The position numbers were made by a program, and so were the translations under genes. The notes beneath the pieces were generated by a model. It ran no database searches. It saw nothing but the letters and a program-made list of their open reading frames with translations, and was not told where the DNA came from. Below are positions 24,686 through 33,098 of a stretch of 64,000 bases of DNA, piece after piece. Origin of the DNA: Verrucomicrobiota bacterium (GTDB lineage Bacteria > Verrucomicrobiota > Verrucomicrobiia > Opitutales > Opitutaceae); assembly GCA_016222805.1 (NCBI GenBank), contig JACRQG010000027.1, forward strand, positions 62,001 to 126,000, given 5' to 3'. Each line of letters opens with the position of its first letter. Within the stretch, counting starts at the first letter, position 1.

Positions 24686-27600
24686 TTATCTGTCTCCGGA
24701 CAACGAACTGACTTGCAGCGTCACCGGGCCCAGCAGGCCCGACGTCAGTTCACCGCGGTAGCGCGTGGGGATGGTGACGTAGTGGTTGGCGAGAGTGTTG
24801 CAGACCAGTACTTCCAGGCGGTTGTCCCCGGCACGGACGTAGCGGGAAATGTCGAGCGTCCACGGCGGCGCCAAGCGCACTCCCGCGGGGTGTCCGTTCA
24901 CGCGCACCTCGGCCGACGCGACGACGTTTCCGAGGTCGAGCACGGTGCGGCCCTGCGCCTGCTCCGCCGTGAGCGGGAAGCTCTTTCGGTACCAGGCGCC
25001 GCCCGAGTAGGTGTTCAGGCCTTCCTGTTTCGACCAGTCGCCGAGGGCAATCCGGCCGGGACCGCAATCGAGACGGATCGGCTCCGGCAGCGCCGCGCCG
25101 CCGTAGCAACTGCGCTCCTGTTCGATGCGCAACAGGATGAGGGTGCTCCCGGCGGAGGGCTGGGGCAGCGAAAAGGTGGCCGTGCCGTGCAGCGGTTGGT
25201 CGCCGGCCCAGGCCTGGACACGGCCGCGGGCCGACACGGTGAAGGAAAGCAGGCCGGGGGGAGCTTCGAAGCGGTACCAGCCGACCGGCGCGACCTCGGT
25301 GGCGCGAAGATCAAACGGCAGGATGTCCGGGTTCTGCCACCAGCGCGAGGCCAGCGGTCCGGCTTGGAAGACGGGCTTGTTTTCCGCGGTGGCGGGGACG
25401 CTGGGAGTTGGCGCGGGCGCGGGCTGGGTGGAGGCGACAAAGTAGGTTCGGCCCGGTTTGGTATAACGCAGCACGAGGGGATTGGGCCCCGCCCGCAGCG
25501 GGAGGACCGTGCCGGTGACGCGCTCGCCGTTAAGCCGGATTTCCGCCGGTGCGATCGGACCAAGGTGCGCGTGCGCGACCATCTCCCGCGGCGCCAGAAT
25601 CGCCGTGGTGAAGTAGGTCTCTGGTCCTTCCGCCTCGTAGGCGACCACCTCCGGCCGATGGCGCGCGAGTTCCTTGGCGCGTCCGATGGCGAGGAACTCA
25701 TCGTTCACCTGGCCCTTCAGCCCGTGGTAACCCTGATGTCCGGGATCGCCCTCGATGCCCCAACGCCACGAAAATTCGTAGGGCGTGGCGTCGGCCGCCG
25801 CGGGCAGGGAGGAGGAGCGGATGAACTGCGGGCCAAAACCGCAGGTGACGCGGCGCCACGGACCGTCCGGTTTCTCGCCCTCGCAATACCAAAGCTGACG
25901 AATTTCCGCGCCGATCCTTGCCGGCGTCGGCGGCCAGTGAAAATCGCCGAAGCGGTTGTCGAGGGTCGGCTGCAGTTCGAATTCCCAGTCGCCCGCGAGT
26001 GAAATCTCGGAGCGGGGTCTTGGAGCCTCTGAGGTCGCGCGGAGTGCGGCCGTGCCGGGCCGGAAGACAATCAGTTGAATCTCCCGCTCGGTGAGCGGGA
26101 GCCTCAGCCGGGTGCCGGCGGTAGTCTGCGCGGTGACGGCGAGTGGCCGCGCGGTGCCGGTCCAAGGGTCCCAGAGTTCGACCTGCCCGGTGGCGCGAAA
26201 GACGCACTCGGTGTCGCGGGGCGCGCCGTAGATCGCATAGAGGTCGATCGCGCCGATCTTGCGGTGTTGGACGAAGCCGGGACCGGTGTAGTCGCGGTCG
26301 GGGAGCCGGGCGAAGAGATCCGGGGTCGGGCCGTCGGGGAAGATCTCGCGCACGATGGCGGCGACTTCGGGGTCGTCGCGGCCCACGCGGTCGCTCGCTT
26401 CGGGCAGGGCGCCCAGCGCGACGACGATCCCACCCGCGCGATGGAATTCCCGCGCCTTTTCGAGGGTCGAGTGCCGCGCCGCCTTCATCGCGGGCAGGAC
26501 CAGCACACGGTAAACCTCGCCGGAGACGTGGAGTTCGCGGCCGACCACCTGGGCGCGGGCCAGCGACTCGAAGTCCATGAAATCGAAATCGACCCCCTGC
26601 GCGTAGAGTTGCTCGGCAGTGGCGAAGGCCGTCTTCACGGCTTCGGCGCCGTCGAGGCCGGCCTCCATCGGCGCCACGGGGTAGAGGATCGCGACGTCGC
26701 AGCGGTGATGGCCGTGACTCAGGAGGAAGCTCAGGCGCTGCACGCACTCCATGAAGCCCCGCAGGTGGGGCCAGTAGGGCATGCGGAAGGTGTTGTCGGG
26801 CGGCGCCCATTCCCACCAGCCGCCATGGGTTGAGTAGTACATGCCATGAATGCCGAGGAGATCGAAACCCATGACGAAGTTGGCGAAGGTGGCGTCGACA
26901 AAGCCGGCCGAGGTGGTGCCCCATCCGCTGCCGTAAAAGCCCTCGAGCCAGACGCGGGGGCGTTCGTAGAGATGGGCGATGGAGGCGGCGACCTTCGCCT
27001 TGATCAGGTTCTTGCCCAGGGCGGGCTGGTCGGCGCCCGGCCCCTGGTTCCACCGCTGGGTGCGGAAGTAGTCGCCAAACTCGACGACATTGCGGCCGCG
27101 GCCACCGTGGTCGCAGCCCATGATCATGCCGCGTTGCTGGTGCCAGTCGAAGATGGGCTTGAAGAAACCCTCTTCGCTCAACGCCACCAGCACGTCGCTG
27201 TAGTCGAGGCGCACCTTGGGCGTGCGCGGTCCGATGTCCTTGAACAACGCCGCCAGCTCAGGCTGGAGATCGTAGCCCTTGCGGCGCTGGAACTCCGCGG
27301 CGAACTGGGCGGACCAGAGCCTGCCGCTGACCCCGAAGCCCAGCTCATCGGAAAAGAAGAAATTTAGTCCCTGGCCGCCCTCGCCGGGGAAGCGCCGCTC
27401 GAACTGGCCGAAGAACTTTTCGGCATACCATTTTCCCGCCATCGGATGCATGGGATTGATCGACCACGGCACGTTCTCCGCGGTGACCTTGCCCGCTTGA
27501 TCCATGCGCAGGCGCATGCCGATCACTTCGGGATGTTCGCGGAGGAGTTCGTCGACGTGCCACCCCTGGCCGAAACCAAGCGTGTAATCGCTCAGGCTGA

Positions 27601-28027
27601 TCCCTGCGCCGTGCCTTTTTGCCTCCCGCATGAACCAGCCGGTGAGTTCCCACCATCTTTCGGAAAACAACGGTGGTTCGCTGGGCAGGGTGAGTCCGAA
27701 GCTGCGGCCGCCTTTGTCGGAGTGAGCGTAATTGATCTGATAGCCCGACACGCCCATGCCGCGCATCTGTTCGAGTTGCCAGCCCAGTCGCTCCGGCGTG
27801 AGGGGATCGCCCAGCCACCAGTAGAACGGCACGGTGCCGTAACCGGGAGGCGGCTGCTGAAATCCGGGCCACACCTCGAAGTTGACGGCGCGATTGGGAA
27901 AGCCGATGGCGCCGGCAGGCGGGGGCGGAGTCTTGGCCGGATCGCTGAAGGCAAGGTCGCTGGCGGGGCAGATCGACCCCGCCAGGCTGAATACAACCCA
28001 GGAACGGAAGCAGCGAACGAAGCGCAT
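24686..28027 (-). CDS. GH106-type alpha-L-rhamnosidase-like enzyme
   Basis: A 1113-residue protein from the ATG at 28027, with a signal-like N-terminus (RCFRSWVVFSLAGSICPA). The catalytic part starts with VPFYWWLGDPLTPERLGWQLEQM and GMGVSGYQINYAHSD, the entry strand of GH106-like TIM barrels. FFFSDELGFG, MGCDHGGRG and VWLEGFYGSGWGTT follow, the last carrying plausible active-site carboxylates. Downstream are a ligand-binding Rossmann-like segment (VLVLPAMKAARHSTLEKAREF) and C-terminal GH2-type sugar-binding jelly rolls (NTYSGGAWYRKSFPL ... LDLGNVVASAEVRVNGHPAG). GH106 cleaves terminal alpha-L-rhamnose, for example in pectic RG-II. It lies 86 bases after the GH43 gene and is probably the last member of the TonB-GH43-GH95-GH43 unit. 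Confidence 0.78.
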   Translation of the reverse strand: MRFVRCFRSWVVFSLAGSICPASDLAFSDPAKTPPPPAGAIGFPNRAVNFEVWPGFQQPPPGYGTVPFYWWLGDPLTPERLGWQLEQMRGMGVSGYQINYAHSDKGGRSFGLTLPSEPPLFSERWWELTGWFMREAKRHGAGISLSDYTLGFGQGWHVDELLREHPEVIGMRLRMDQAGKVTAENVPWSINPMHPMAGKWYAEKFFGQFERRFPGEGGQGLNFFFSDELGFGVSGRLWSAQFAAEFQRRKGYDLQPELAALFKDIGPRTPKVRLDYSDVLVALSEEGFFKPIFDWHQQRGMIMGCDHGGRGRNVVEFGDYFRTQRWNQGPGADQPALGKNLIKAKVAASIAHLYERPRVWLEGFYGSGWGTTSAGFVDATFANFVMGFDLLGIHGMYYSTHGGWWEWAPPDNTFRMPYWPHLRGFMECVQRLSFLLSHGHHRCDVAILYPVAPMEAGLDGAEAVKTAFATAEQLYAQGVDFDFMDFESLARAQVVGRELHVSGEVYRVLVLPAMKAARHSTLEKAREFHRAGGIVVALGALPEASDRVGRDDPEVAAIVREIFPDGPTPDLFARLPDRDYTGPGFVQHRKIGAIDLYAIYGAPRDTECVFRATGQVELWDPWTGTARPLAVTAQTTAGTRLRLPLTEREIQLIVFRPGTAALRATSEAPRPRSEISLAGDWEFELQPTLDNRFGDFHWPPTPARIGAEIRQLWYCEGEKPDGPWRRVTCGFGPQFIRSSSLPAAADATPYEFSWRWGIEGDPGHQGYHGLKGQVNDEFLAIGRAKELARHRPEVVAYEAEGPETYFTTAILAPREMVAHAHLGPIAPAEIRLNGERVTGTVLPLRAGPNPLVLRYTKPGRTYFVASTQPAPAPTPSVPATAENKPVFQAGPLASRWWQNPDILPFDLRATEVAPVGWYRFEAPPGLLSFTVSARGRVQAWAGDQPLHGTATFSLPQPSAGSTLILLRIEQERSCYGGAALPEPIRLDCGPGRIALGDWSKQEGLNTYSGGAWYRKSFPLTAEQAQGRTVLDLGNVVASAEVRVNGHPAGVRLAPPWTLDISRYVRAGDNRLEVLVCNTLANHYVTIPTRYRGELTSGLLGPVTLQVSSLSGDR

Positions 28028-28061
28028 GCGGAGTGTGGTCGGGTTGGGCGCGGCAGGCTCT

Positions 28062-28082
28062 CCGTCAGGAGCTGACTGACGG
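28062..28082. promoter_or_regulatory. Inverted repeat CCGTCAG-n7-CTGACGG
   Basis: Perfect 7-base arms around GAGCTGA lie in the 86-base gap between the GH43 stop (28114) and the GH106 start (28027). In RNA this is a stable hairpin 35 bases before the ATG. It lacks a U-run, so it is more likely an mRNA processing/stability element or operator than a terminator. Confidence 0.4.
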
Positions 28083-28113
28083 TGGCGGAGGGATCGGATC
28101 TGGGCGGGAGCGG

Positions 28114-29529
28114 TCAGTGCAGACTCCACTCGATGAGGGAAATGTCGGAGCCCTTGAGGCTATCGGGAAAGACCACGCGGACGAAGCGGGCGGTGAAGTT
28201 CTTTTCCATCACCAGCGGCGATCCGGTGACGGCTGCGCGGGTGTGGTCCTCGACCGGTTGCCAGACCTTGCCGTCCAATGAGGCCTCGATGGCAAAACGG
28301 TGGGGTTTCCACGCGTACTCCGGACGAATAAGCTGGCGGGTGATCGTTTGCACCCCGCCGAGGTCGACCTGGAGCCAGGCACCCTGCGCATCCGGTGCGG
28401 CCGCCCAGCGGGTGGCGTAATTGGCATCGAACGCGCAGGCGGCCCGGGTGAATGCACCGGCCTCGCTTGACGCGGTGAACACCGCCGCGGCGGTGACTCT
28501 GGTCTGCGTCTCCGCCCGGCCGTGGACGAGCGGCGGCCCTTGGTGGGTGGGCGTGATTTTCTCGACCCGCCCGTCCGCGGTGAAGGTGATCGGGTCGACG
28601 CAAATCTGGCGGCCGATGAACTTCGGATCGAATGGAATGCTGTGGCGGTGATAGAGAATAAAGTCCTTTCCGTCGTGCCGGAAGATCGTGTGGTGGCCCG
28701 GGCTGATCACGTTGAGGCTCTTGTCTGTCACCAGGACGGGGCTGCCGGGTCCTTCGACGAAGGGTCCCTCCGGCGACTTCGCCACGGCATAATGCACCTG
28801 GTAGTTCTCCTCGATGGTTTTTCCCGACGAATACATCAGGAAGTAGAGGCCGTGCCGTTTCACCAGCAAAGGTCCCTCGAAGTAGTTCGCCGGCGTCACG
28901 TCCTTCACCTCGCCGTCGAAGGTGGACAGGTCGGGCTTGAGTTTGACCAGCCAGCATTTGCCGTTCACCCAGCCGTGACCGGACCCCCAGTAGAGATAGG
29001 CCTGGCCGTCGTCATCGAGGAAGTACTCGGCGTCAATCATGTGAAAGCCGGGCTTGTAGTGGTAAGGGATGAGCGGCTGTTGGCCGCCGAGGGCGTTGCG
29101 CCACGGGCCGAGCGGATGATCGGCCACGCCGACCCAGACTTCGCTGCCGACGGAGATGACCATGTGGAACCGGCCATCGCTGCCCTTTATCACCGAGGGG
29201 GCCCAGACGCCTGCGCCCTTCGAGGTGGCGCTGGTGCAGGCCTGCTTCGTCGGCCAGTTCAACTCGCGGTAGGTCCAGTTCTTGAAATCCGAGGACTCCC
29301 AGCAGCCGAGGGTCTTGTCACCCCAGGGATCAATCGTGGCGTAGAGATAGTTTTTTCCCCCTTCCTGCACCACGGACGGGTCGGCGTAGTAACCGGGCAG
29401 GATGGGATTGCCGGCATGCGGGGCGCGACCGGAAGTCGCTTCCGCCGCCGATGGGCCGGTGGCAAGCGGCAGAATCGTGACGGCGAGGAGGGTTCGCAGC
29501 GATGGCCGGCGGACCGAGCGGAGGTTCAT
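28114..29529 (-). CDS. GH43 glycosidase with C-terminal F5/8C module
   Basis: A 471-residue protein with a signal peptide (~1-30). It is a five-bladed propeller with the full GH43 triad: NPILPGYYADPSV (base Asp50), HMIDAEYFLDDDGQAYLYWG (pKa-modulating Asp166) and NYFEGPLLVKRHG (acid Glu218). Residues ~335-471 form a discoidin (CBM32-like) domain (AFDANYATRWAAAP ... WLQVDLGG ... FVRVVFPDS). GH43 enzymes are usually alpha-L-arabinofuranosidases, beta-xylosidases or exo-galactanases acting on plant cell-wall glycans. All catalytic residues are present. It lies 116 bases after the GH95 gene. Confidence 0.92.
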   Translation of the reverse strand: MNLRSVRRPSLRTLLAVTILPLATGPSAAEATSGRAPHAGNPILPGYYADPSVVQEGGKNYLYATIDPWGDKTLGCWESSDFKNWTYRELNWPTKQACTSATSKGAGVWAPSVIKGSDGRFHMVISVGSEVWVGVADHPLGPWRNALGGQQPLIPYHYKPGFHMIDAEYFLDDDGQAYLYWGSGHGWVNGKCWLVKLKPDLSTFDGEVKDVTPANYFEGPLLVKRHGLYFLMYSSGKTIEENYQVHYAVAKSPEGPFVEGPGSPVLVTDKSLNVISPGHHTIFRHDGKDFILYHRHSIPFDPKFIGRQICVDPITFTADGRVEKITPTHQGPPLVHGRAETQTRVTAAAVFTASSEAGAFTRAACAFDANYATRWAAAPDAQGAWLQVDLGGVQTITRQLIRPEYAWKPHRFAIEASLDGKVWQPVEDHTRAAVTGSPLVMEKNFTARFVRVVFPDSLKGSDISLIEWSLH

Positions 29530-29645
29530 GAGGTTCCTGTTCGGCCTGAGTTACTCATGGCGTGCCGCGCAACGAAAGCGAAAGCGACGGCGCGGACCGC
29601 GGGGGGCGGCCGTGGCGAGCAACCGGCAGGGCGGGACGCCCGGGG

Positions 29646-31976
29646 TCATGGCCAGACGCGTTGCTCTCCGGCGGCGAGCTGCAGCGGGCGGGTCTCGGTC
29701 CCGACGCGCAGGGTCGCGTCGACCGCACCCTGGCGGGCGCGAAGGGTGGCGGCGGTGGGACGGCCGGCGCGCCATGTGAGGTCAATCTCCAGGCCGCCCC
29801 GCGCGCGCAGGCCGGTGACCGAGCCCTCGGGCCAGGCGGCCGGCAAAGCGGGCAGCAGATGAATGAGCGGCCGGCCCGCGGCATCGCGGTCGTGGCTTTG
29901 CAGCAGCATCTCGGCGATGCCGGCGGCGGCCCCGAAGTTGGCGTCGATTTGGAACGGGGGGCCCGCGCCCAGGAGATTGGGGTAGGAGCCGCCGTTGCGG
30001 CCACCCGGAGCCACCGGCTCGAGCAACCCGCGCAGGACGGACTCGGCTCGGTCGCCGTCGTGCAGACGCGCCCAGAAGTTGACCTTCCAGGCGCGGCTCC
30101 AGCCACAGGCAAGGTCTCCCCGGGCGTTCAGGGTCACCCGGGCGGCGGTGGCCAACGCAGGCGTGTGCAGCGGCGAGATCTGCCGGCCCGGATGCAGCGC
30201 GAAGAGATGCGAGACATGGCGATGCTGGTCGGTGGGGCTGTCGACATCCTCCAGCCACTCCTGGAGCTGGCCCCAGCGGCCGACCTGGGGGCCGAGCAGG
30301 CGAGTGCGGGCCGCGGCGATCCTCTCTCGCAGCGGTGCATCGCAGCCGAGTTCAGCCGCAGCCGCGAGAAAGTGGGAAAAGAGATCCCACACGATCTGCT
30401 GGTCGTATGAGACCCCGGGATGCGGCGTGCGGTCGCCCTCCTTGAGGATCAACTTGCCGTCTTGCTTCACGGGCCCGTGCTCGGGCGACCAGCCGTCGGG
30501 GGTGACGAGGGAACCGTTGGGACCGGGCACCAGACGGTCGACCCAGTAGAGTGCCAGCTCCCGGAGCAACGGGTAAGCCCGGGTTTCAAGTAACCGGCGA
30601 TCGCGGCCGAAGGCGAAATGTTCGTAGAAATGCTGCGCGAGCCAGGCGCTGCCCGGCTGGTGGATCGCCCAGGCGGTGTTGCCGCCAAAGGGGTTGTTGG
30701 TGCTGTAGATGATCCAGCCCTGTGAGGTCTTGAGCCGCGGATCGCGGGAGCGCTTCTGCACCGCGGCGAGATGTTCGATCCAGTCGAGCAGCGGCTGGTG
30801 GCACTCGGGTAGCCCCGTGGTCTCCGCAGGCCAGTAGTTCATCTCGACGTTGATGTTGGTCGTGTACCCGCAGAACCACGCCGGCTTGAGGTCCTGATTC
30901 CACAGGCCCTGCAGGTTGGCGGGCAAACCGCCCGGCCGGGAACTGGCGATCAGCAGGTAGCGACCGTAGTGGAACAACAGCGCGGAGAGGGCGGGATCGG
31001 TCTGACCTTTCTTCACCGCCGCCAGGCGCTGGGGGGTTGGTTGCGCGGATGCCGCGGTCGAGCCGAGGTCGAGCCGCACCCGGCGGTAGAGGGCACGGTG
31101 ATCGGCGAGGTGGTCGCGCCGGAGATCGGCGTAGGGTGCGGCCGCAGCGCGATCGAGCCGAGCGCGCACGGTGGCAACCGGGTCCGGTCCGCGCTCGCCG
31201 CGTGGGAAATCGCGGGTGAAGTCAGTGGCAGCGGCGAGGAGCAGGGTCACGGCGTTAGCCCCGCGGACGCGCCCACCCTCCGTACCTTCGCTGAACTCGC
31301 CACCCTCGATCACGACGCGCAGGGCGGCGGCGTAGCGCAAGTGGTTGGGCAGGGCGCCAGCGATGACCAGCGCACGAGGTGAGGCGGCGGAGGCCGGGGC
31401 GGCCAGGTTGGTGCCCGAGGGCAGTCCGGCCGGAAGCGGGGCGGCTGGCGTCGCCCGCACGTCGGTGAGACCCAGACGAAGGTGCAGGCGGCCTGGCTCG
31501 CTGGCCGTGAGACGCACCACCAACACGCCGGCGGGATGGCTGACAAAGGCCTCGCGCCGGTAGGTCACGCCGCCAAGCGTATAGGTCACGCGCGCCATCG
31601 CGGCGTCGAGATCAAGTTCCCGGCGGTAATCGGCCGGCACGGGGGTGCCGCCGGGAAGCTCCAAATCGAACCAAAGGTCGCCGAAGGGCTGATAGCCGCC
31701 CATGTCCTGGGTCCCGTCGCTCCCGAGCCAGAGTGTCTGTTCGTTGAACTGGATGCGCTCACCGACGATTCCGCCAAAGACCATTCCCCCCATCCGGCCG
31801 TTGCCGAGGGGAAGCGCCTCGAGCCAGTGGGTCGCGGGTTGATCGTACCAGAGGGTGGCGGCCGGATCGGCGGCGCGGACGGCGTCGATCGGACCGGCAA
31901 TGGCGAAAGTGAAGGCGAGCGCGAAAGGAAAGGAACTGAGGGGGGAGCGCATCGGGAGAAGGCAACGGAGTTTCAT
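29646..31976 (-). CDS. GH95 alpha-L-fucosidase (or alpha-L-galactosidase)
   Basis: A 776-residue protein from the ATG at 31976, which overlaps the stop of the upstream GH43-like gene (ATGA). The signal peptide covers ~1-36. N-terminal beta-sandwich: WYDQPATHWLEALPLGNGRMGGMVFGG and FNEQTLWLGSDG. The (alpha/alpha)6 barrel has GYTTNINVEMNYWPAE (Asn374, Asn376), GWSPEHGP (acid Glu499) and PFQIDANFGAAAGIAEMLLQSH (Asp678). These align with the catalytic Asn/Glu/Asp set known from Bifidobacterium AfcA, so this is an intact inverting GH95. The length is standard for the family. Fucose at alpha-1,2 linkages is the usual substrate; L-galactose is the known alternative. Confidence 0.93.
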   Translation of the reverse strand: MKLRCLLPMRSPLSSFPFALAFTFAIAGPIDAVRAADPAATLWYDQPATHWLEALPLGNGRMGGMVFGGIVGERIQFNEQTLWLGSDGTQDMGGYQPFGDLWFDLELPGGTPVPADYRRELDLDAAMARVTYTLGGVTYRREAFVSHPAGVLVVRLTASEPGRLHLRLGLTDVRATPAAPLPAGLPSGTNLAAPASAASPRALVIAGALPNHLRYAAALRVVIEGGEFSEGTEGGRVRGANAVTLLLAAATDFTRDFPRGERGPDPVATVRARLDRAAAAPYADLRRDHLADHRALYRRVRLDLGSTAASAQPTPQRLAAVKKGQTDPALSALLFHYGRYLLIASSRPGGLPANLQGLWNQDLKPAWFCGYTTNINVEMNYWPAETTGLPECHQPLLDWIEHLAAVQKRSRDPRLKTSQGWIIYSTNNPFGGNTAWAIHQPGSAWLAQHFYEHFAFGRDRRLLETRAYPLLRELALYWVDRLVPGPNGSLVTPDGWSPEHGPVKQDGKLILKEGDRTPHPGVSYDQQIVWDLFSHFLAAAAELGCDAPLRERIAAARTRLLGPQVGRWGQLQEWLEDVDSPTDQHRHVSHLFALHPGRQISPLHTPALATAARVTLNARGDLACGWSRAWKVNFWARLHDGDRAESVLRGLLEPVAPGGRNGGSYPNLLGAGPPFQIDANFGAAAGIAEMLLQSHDRDAAGRPLIHLLPALPAAWPEGSVTGLRARGGLEIDLTWRAGRPTAATLRARQGAVDATLRVGTETRPLQLAAGEQRVWP

Positions 31977-33076
31977 GGCTGATGCGCGGAGCGCGGAGTG
32001 TGGTCGAGCCAACCGACGGCCGCGTGCGGGGCGAGGAACGCCGTGCCGTGTTTGGCTTTGGCGGGGAAGCGGAACTTCTTCACGTGCGTCCACGTGACAA
32101 GATCGGGCGAGGTGCCGAGTTGCATGCCGTGGCCGGCGGGCTCGTCCCAATACAGCCACCAGAGGTCGCGGTATCGGAGGAGCGACTGGCCCTCGGCCAT
32201 GGACTTGAGCGCGTCCGGATGGCTGAACATTGGCGAGTGCGTGCCGGCAATGGGTGCGGAGACGGGAGTGAAGTTCGGGTGGTCGAGATCGAGGCCAGTG
32301 AAGGAGAGGCGGAGATTGCGGCCGGGCAGCGGTGTGACGTTGGGATCGCGGGAACACTTCATCACCATGACCCAGCGCGAATTCTTCTCGTCTACGCGCA
32401 TCACGGCATCGATCCCACTGAAGTCCTGGTCGAAGAAGAGTCTCGCGTCACTGAACTGACGACCGTCGGACGTGCGGGTGATGTAGATGCGGTTGTCGTA
32501 GGGCGAGGTGTTGTTGCCCTTGTTGTCGCTGCCGTCGCCGTCGGAGCGCTCGCGCGGCGTCGTGCTCGAAAAGAGCACGAAGAAGTCGCGCTGGAACGGG
32601 TCCCAGTGCAACTCGGGCGCCCAGATGTTGCCCGGTTGATCCGCGGCGGGGAGAGATTCGGGGAAGGGGCGGATTTGGCGGGGCTCGCTCCAGGTCACGA
32701 GGTCGCGGGACTCGGCATAGCCGAAGACGCGGCCCGTCCAGTGGGAGGTCCAGACCATGCGGAACACGCCGTCGCGATAGAGGATGGAGGCGTCGCGCGT
32801 GAGATCCTGACCCGGCCACCGCGGGGGCGTGAAGATCGGTCGATCGCCGTTGAGCGGGGTGAAGGTGACGCCGTCGGCGCTCTGCGCGAGGAAGACGCCG
32901 GCCTGGCCGTTGTCGCGGAAGTAGGTGAAGAGGAGGACGTCGTCCGATCGAACTTGTGCGAGCAGCAGCGAGTTCGCCCCGCCGAGAAGGGCCAGACCGA
33001 AGACTCCCGCGAGCACGCTGACGAGCTTACGGCGGACGGGTGAGGGCCCGACGAAACAATGGCGGGCAAAGTCCAT
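31973..33076 (-). CDS. GH43-like beta-propeller glycosidase
   Basis: A 367-residue protein from the ATG at 33076. A hydrophobic segment (LVSVLAGVFGLALLGGANSLLLAQ) serves as signal peptide. Propeller motifs are TRDASILYRDGVFRMVWTSHW, NIWAPELHWDPFQRDFFVLFSST, FSGIDAVMRVDEKNSRWVMVMKC and YRDLWWLYWDEPAG. Asp in RDAS and Asp in IDAVM match the base and modulator of GH43-type enzymes; the acid Glu is not certain. It starts 22 bases after the TonB receptor stop and its own stop overlaps the GH95 start, so the three genes form a tight unit. Confidence 0.8.
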   Translation of the reverse strand: MDFARHCFVGPSPVRRKLVSVLAGVFGLALLGGANSLLLAQVRSDDVLLFTYFRDNGQAGVFLAQSADGVTFTPLNGDRPIFTPPRWPGQDLTRDASILYRDGVFRMVWTSHWTGRVFGYAESRDLVTWSEPRQIRPFPESLPAADQPGNIWAPELHWDPFQRDFFVLFSSTTPRERSDGDGSDNKGNNTSPYDNRIYITRTSDGRQFSDARLFFDQDFSGIDAVMRVDEKNSRWVMVMKCSRDPNVTPLPGRNLRLSFTGLDLDHPNFTPVSAPIAGTHSPMFSHPDALKSMAEGQSLLRYRDLWWLYWDEPAGHGMQLGTSPDLVTWTHVKKFRFPAKAKHGTAFLAPHAAVGWLDHTPRSAHQP

Positions 33077-33098
33077 CACGGGTGGCCCGGTACGCCGG

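Noticed and set aside
24894-24905. Further LacI-like half-sites (gttcac) inside genes, e.g. near 24890, 25705, 39156, 54171
   Set aside because: They lack the matching GTGAA arm at the right spacing, so they are chance half-sites.
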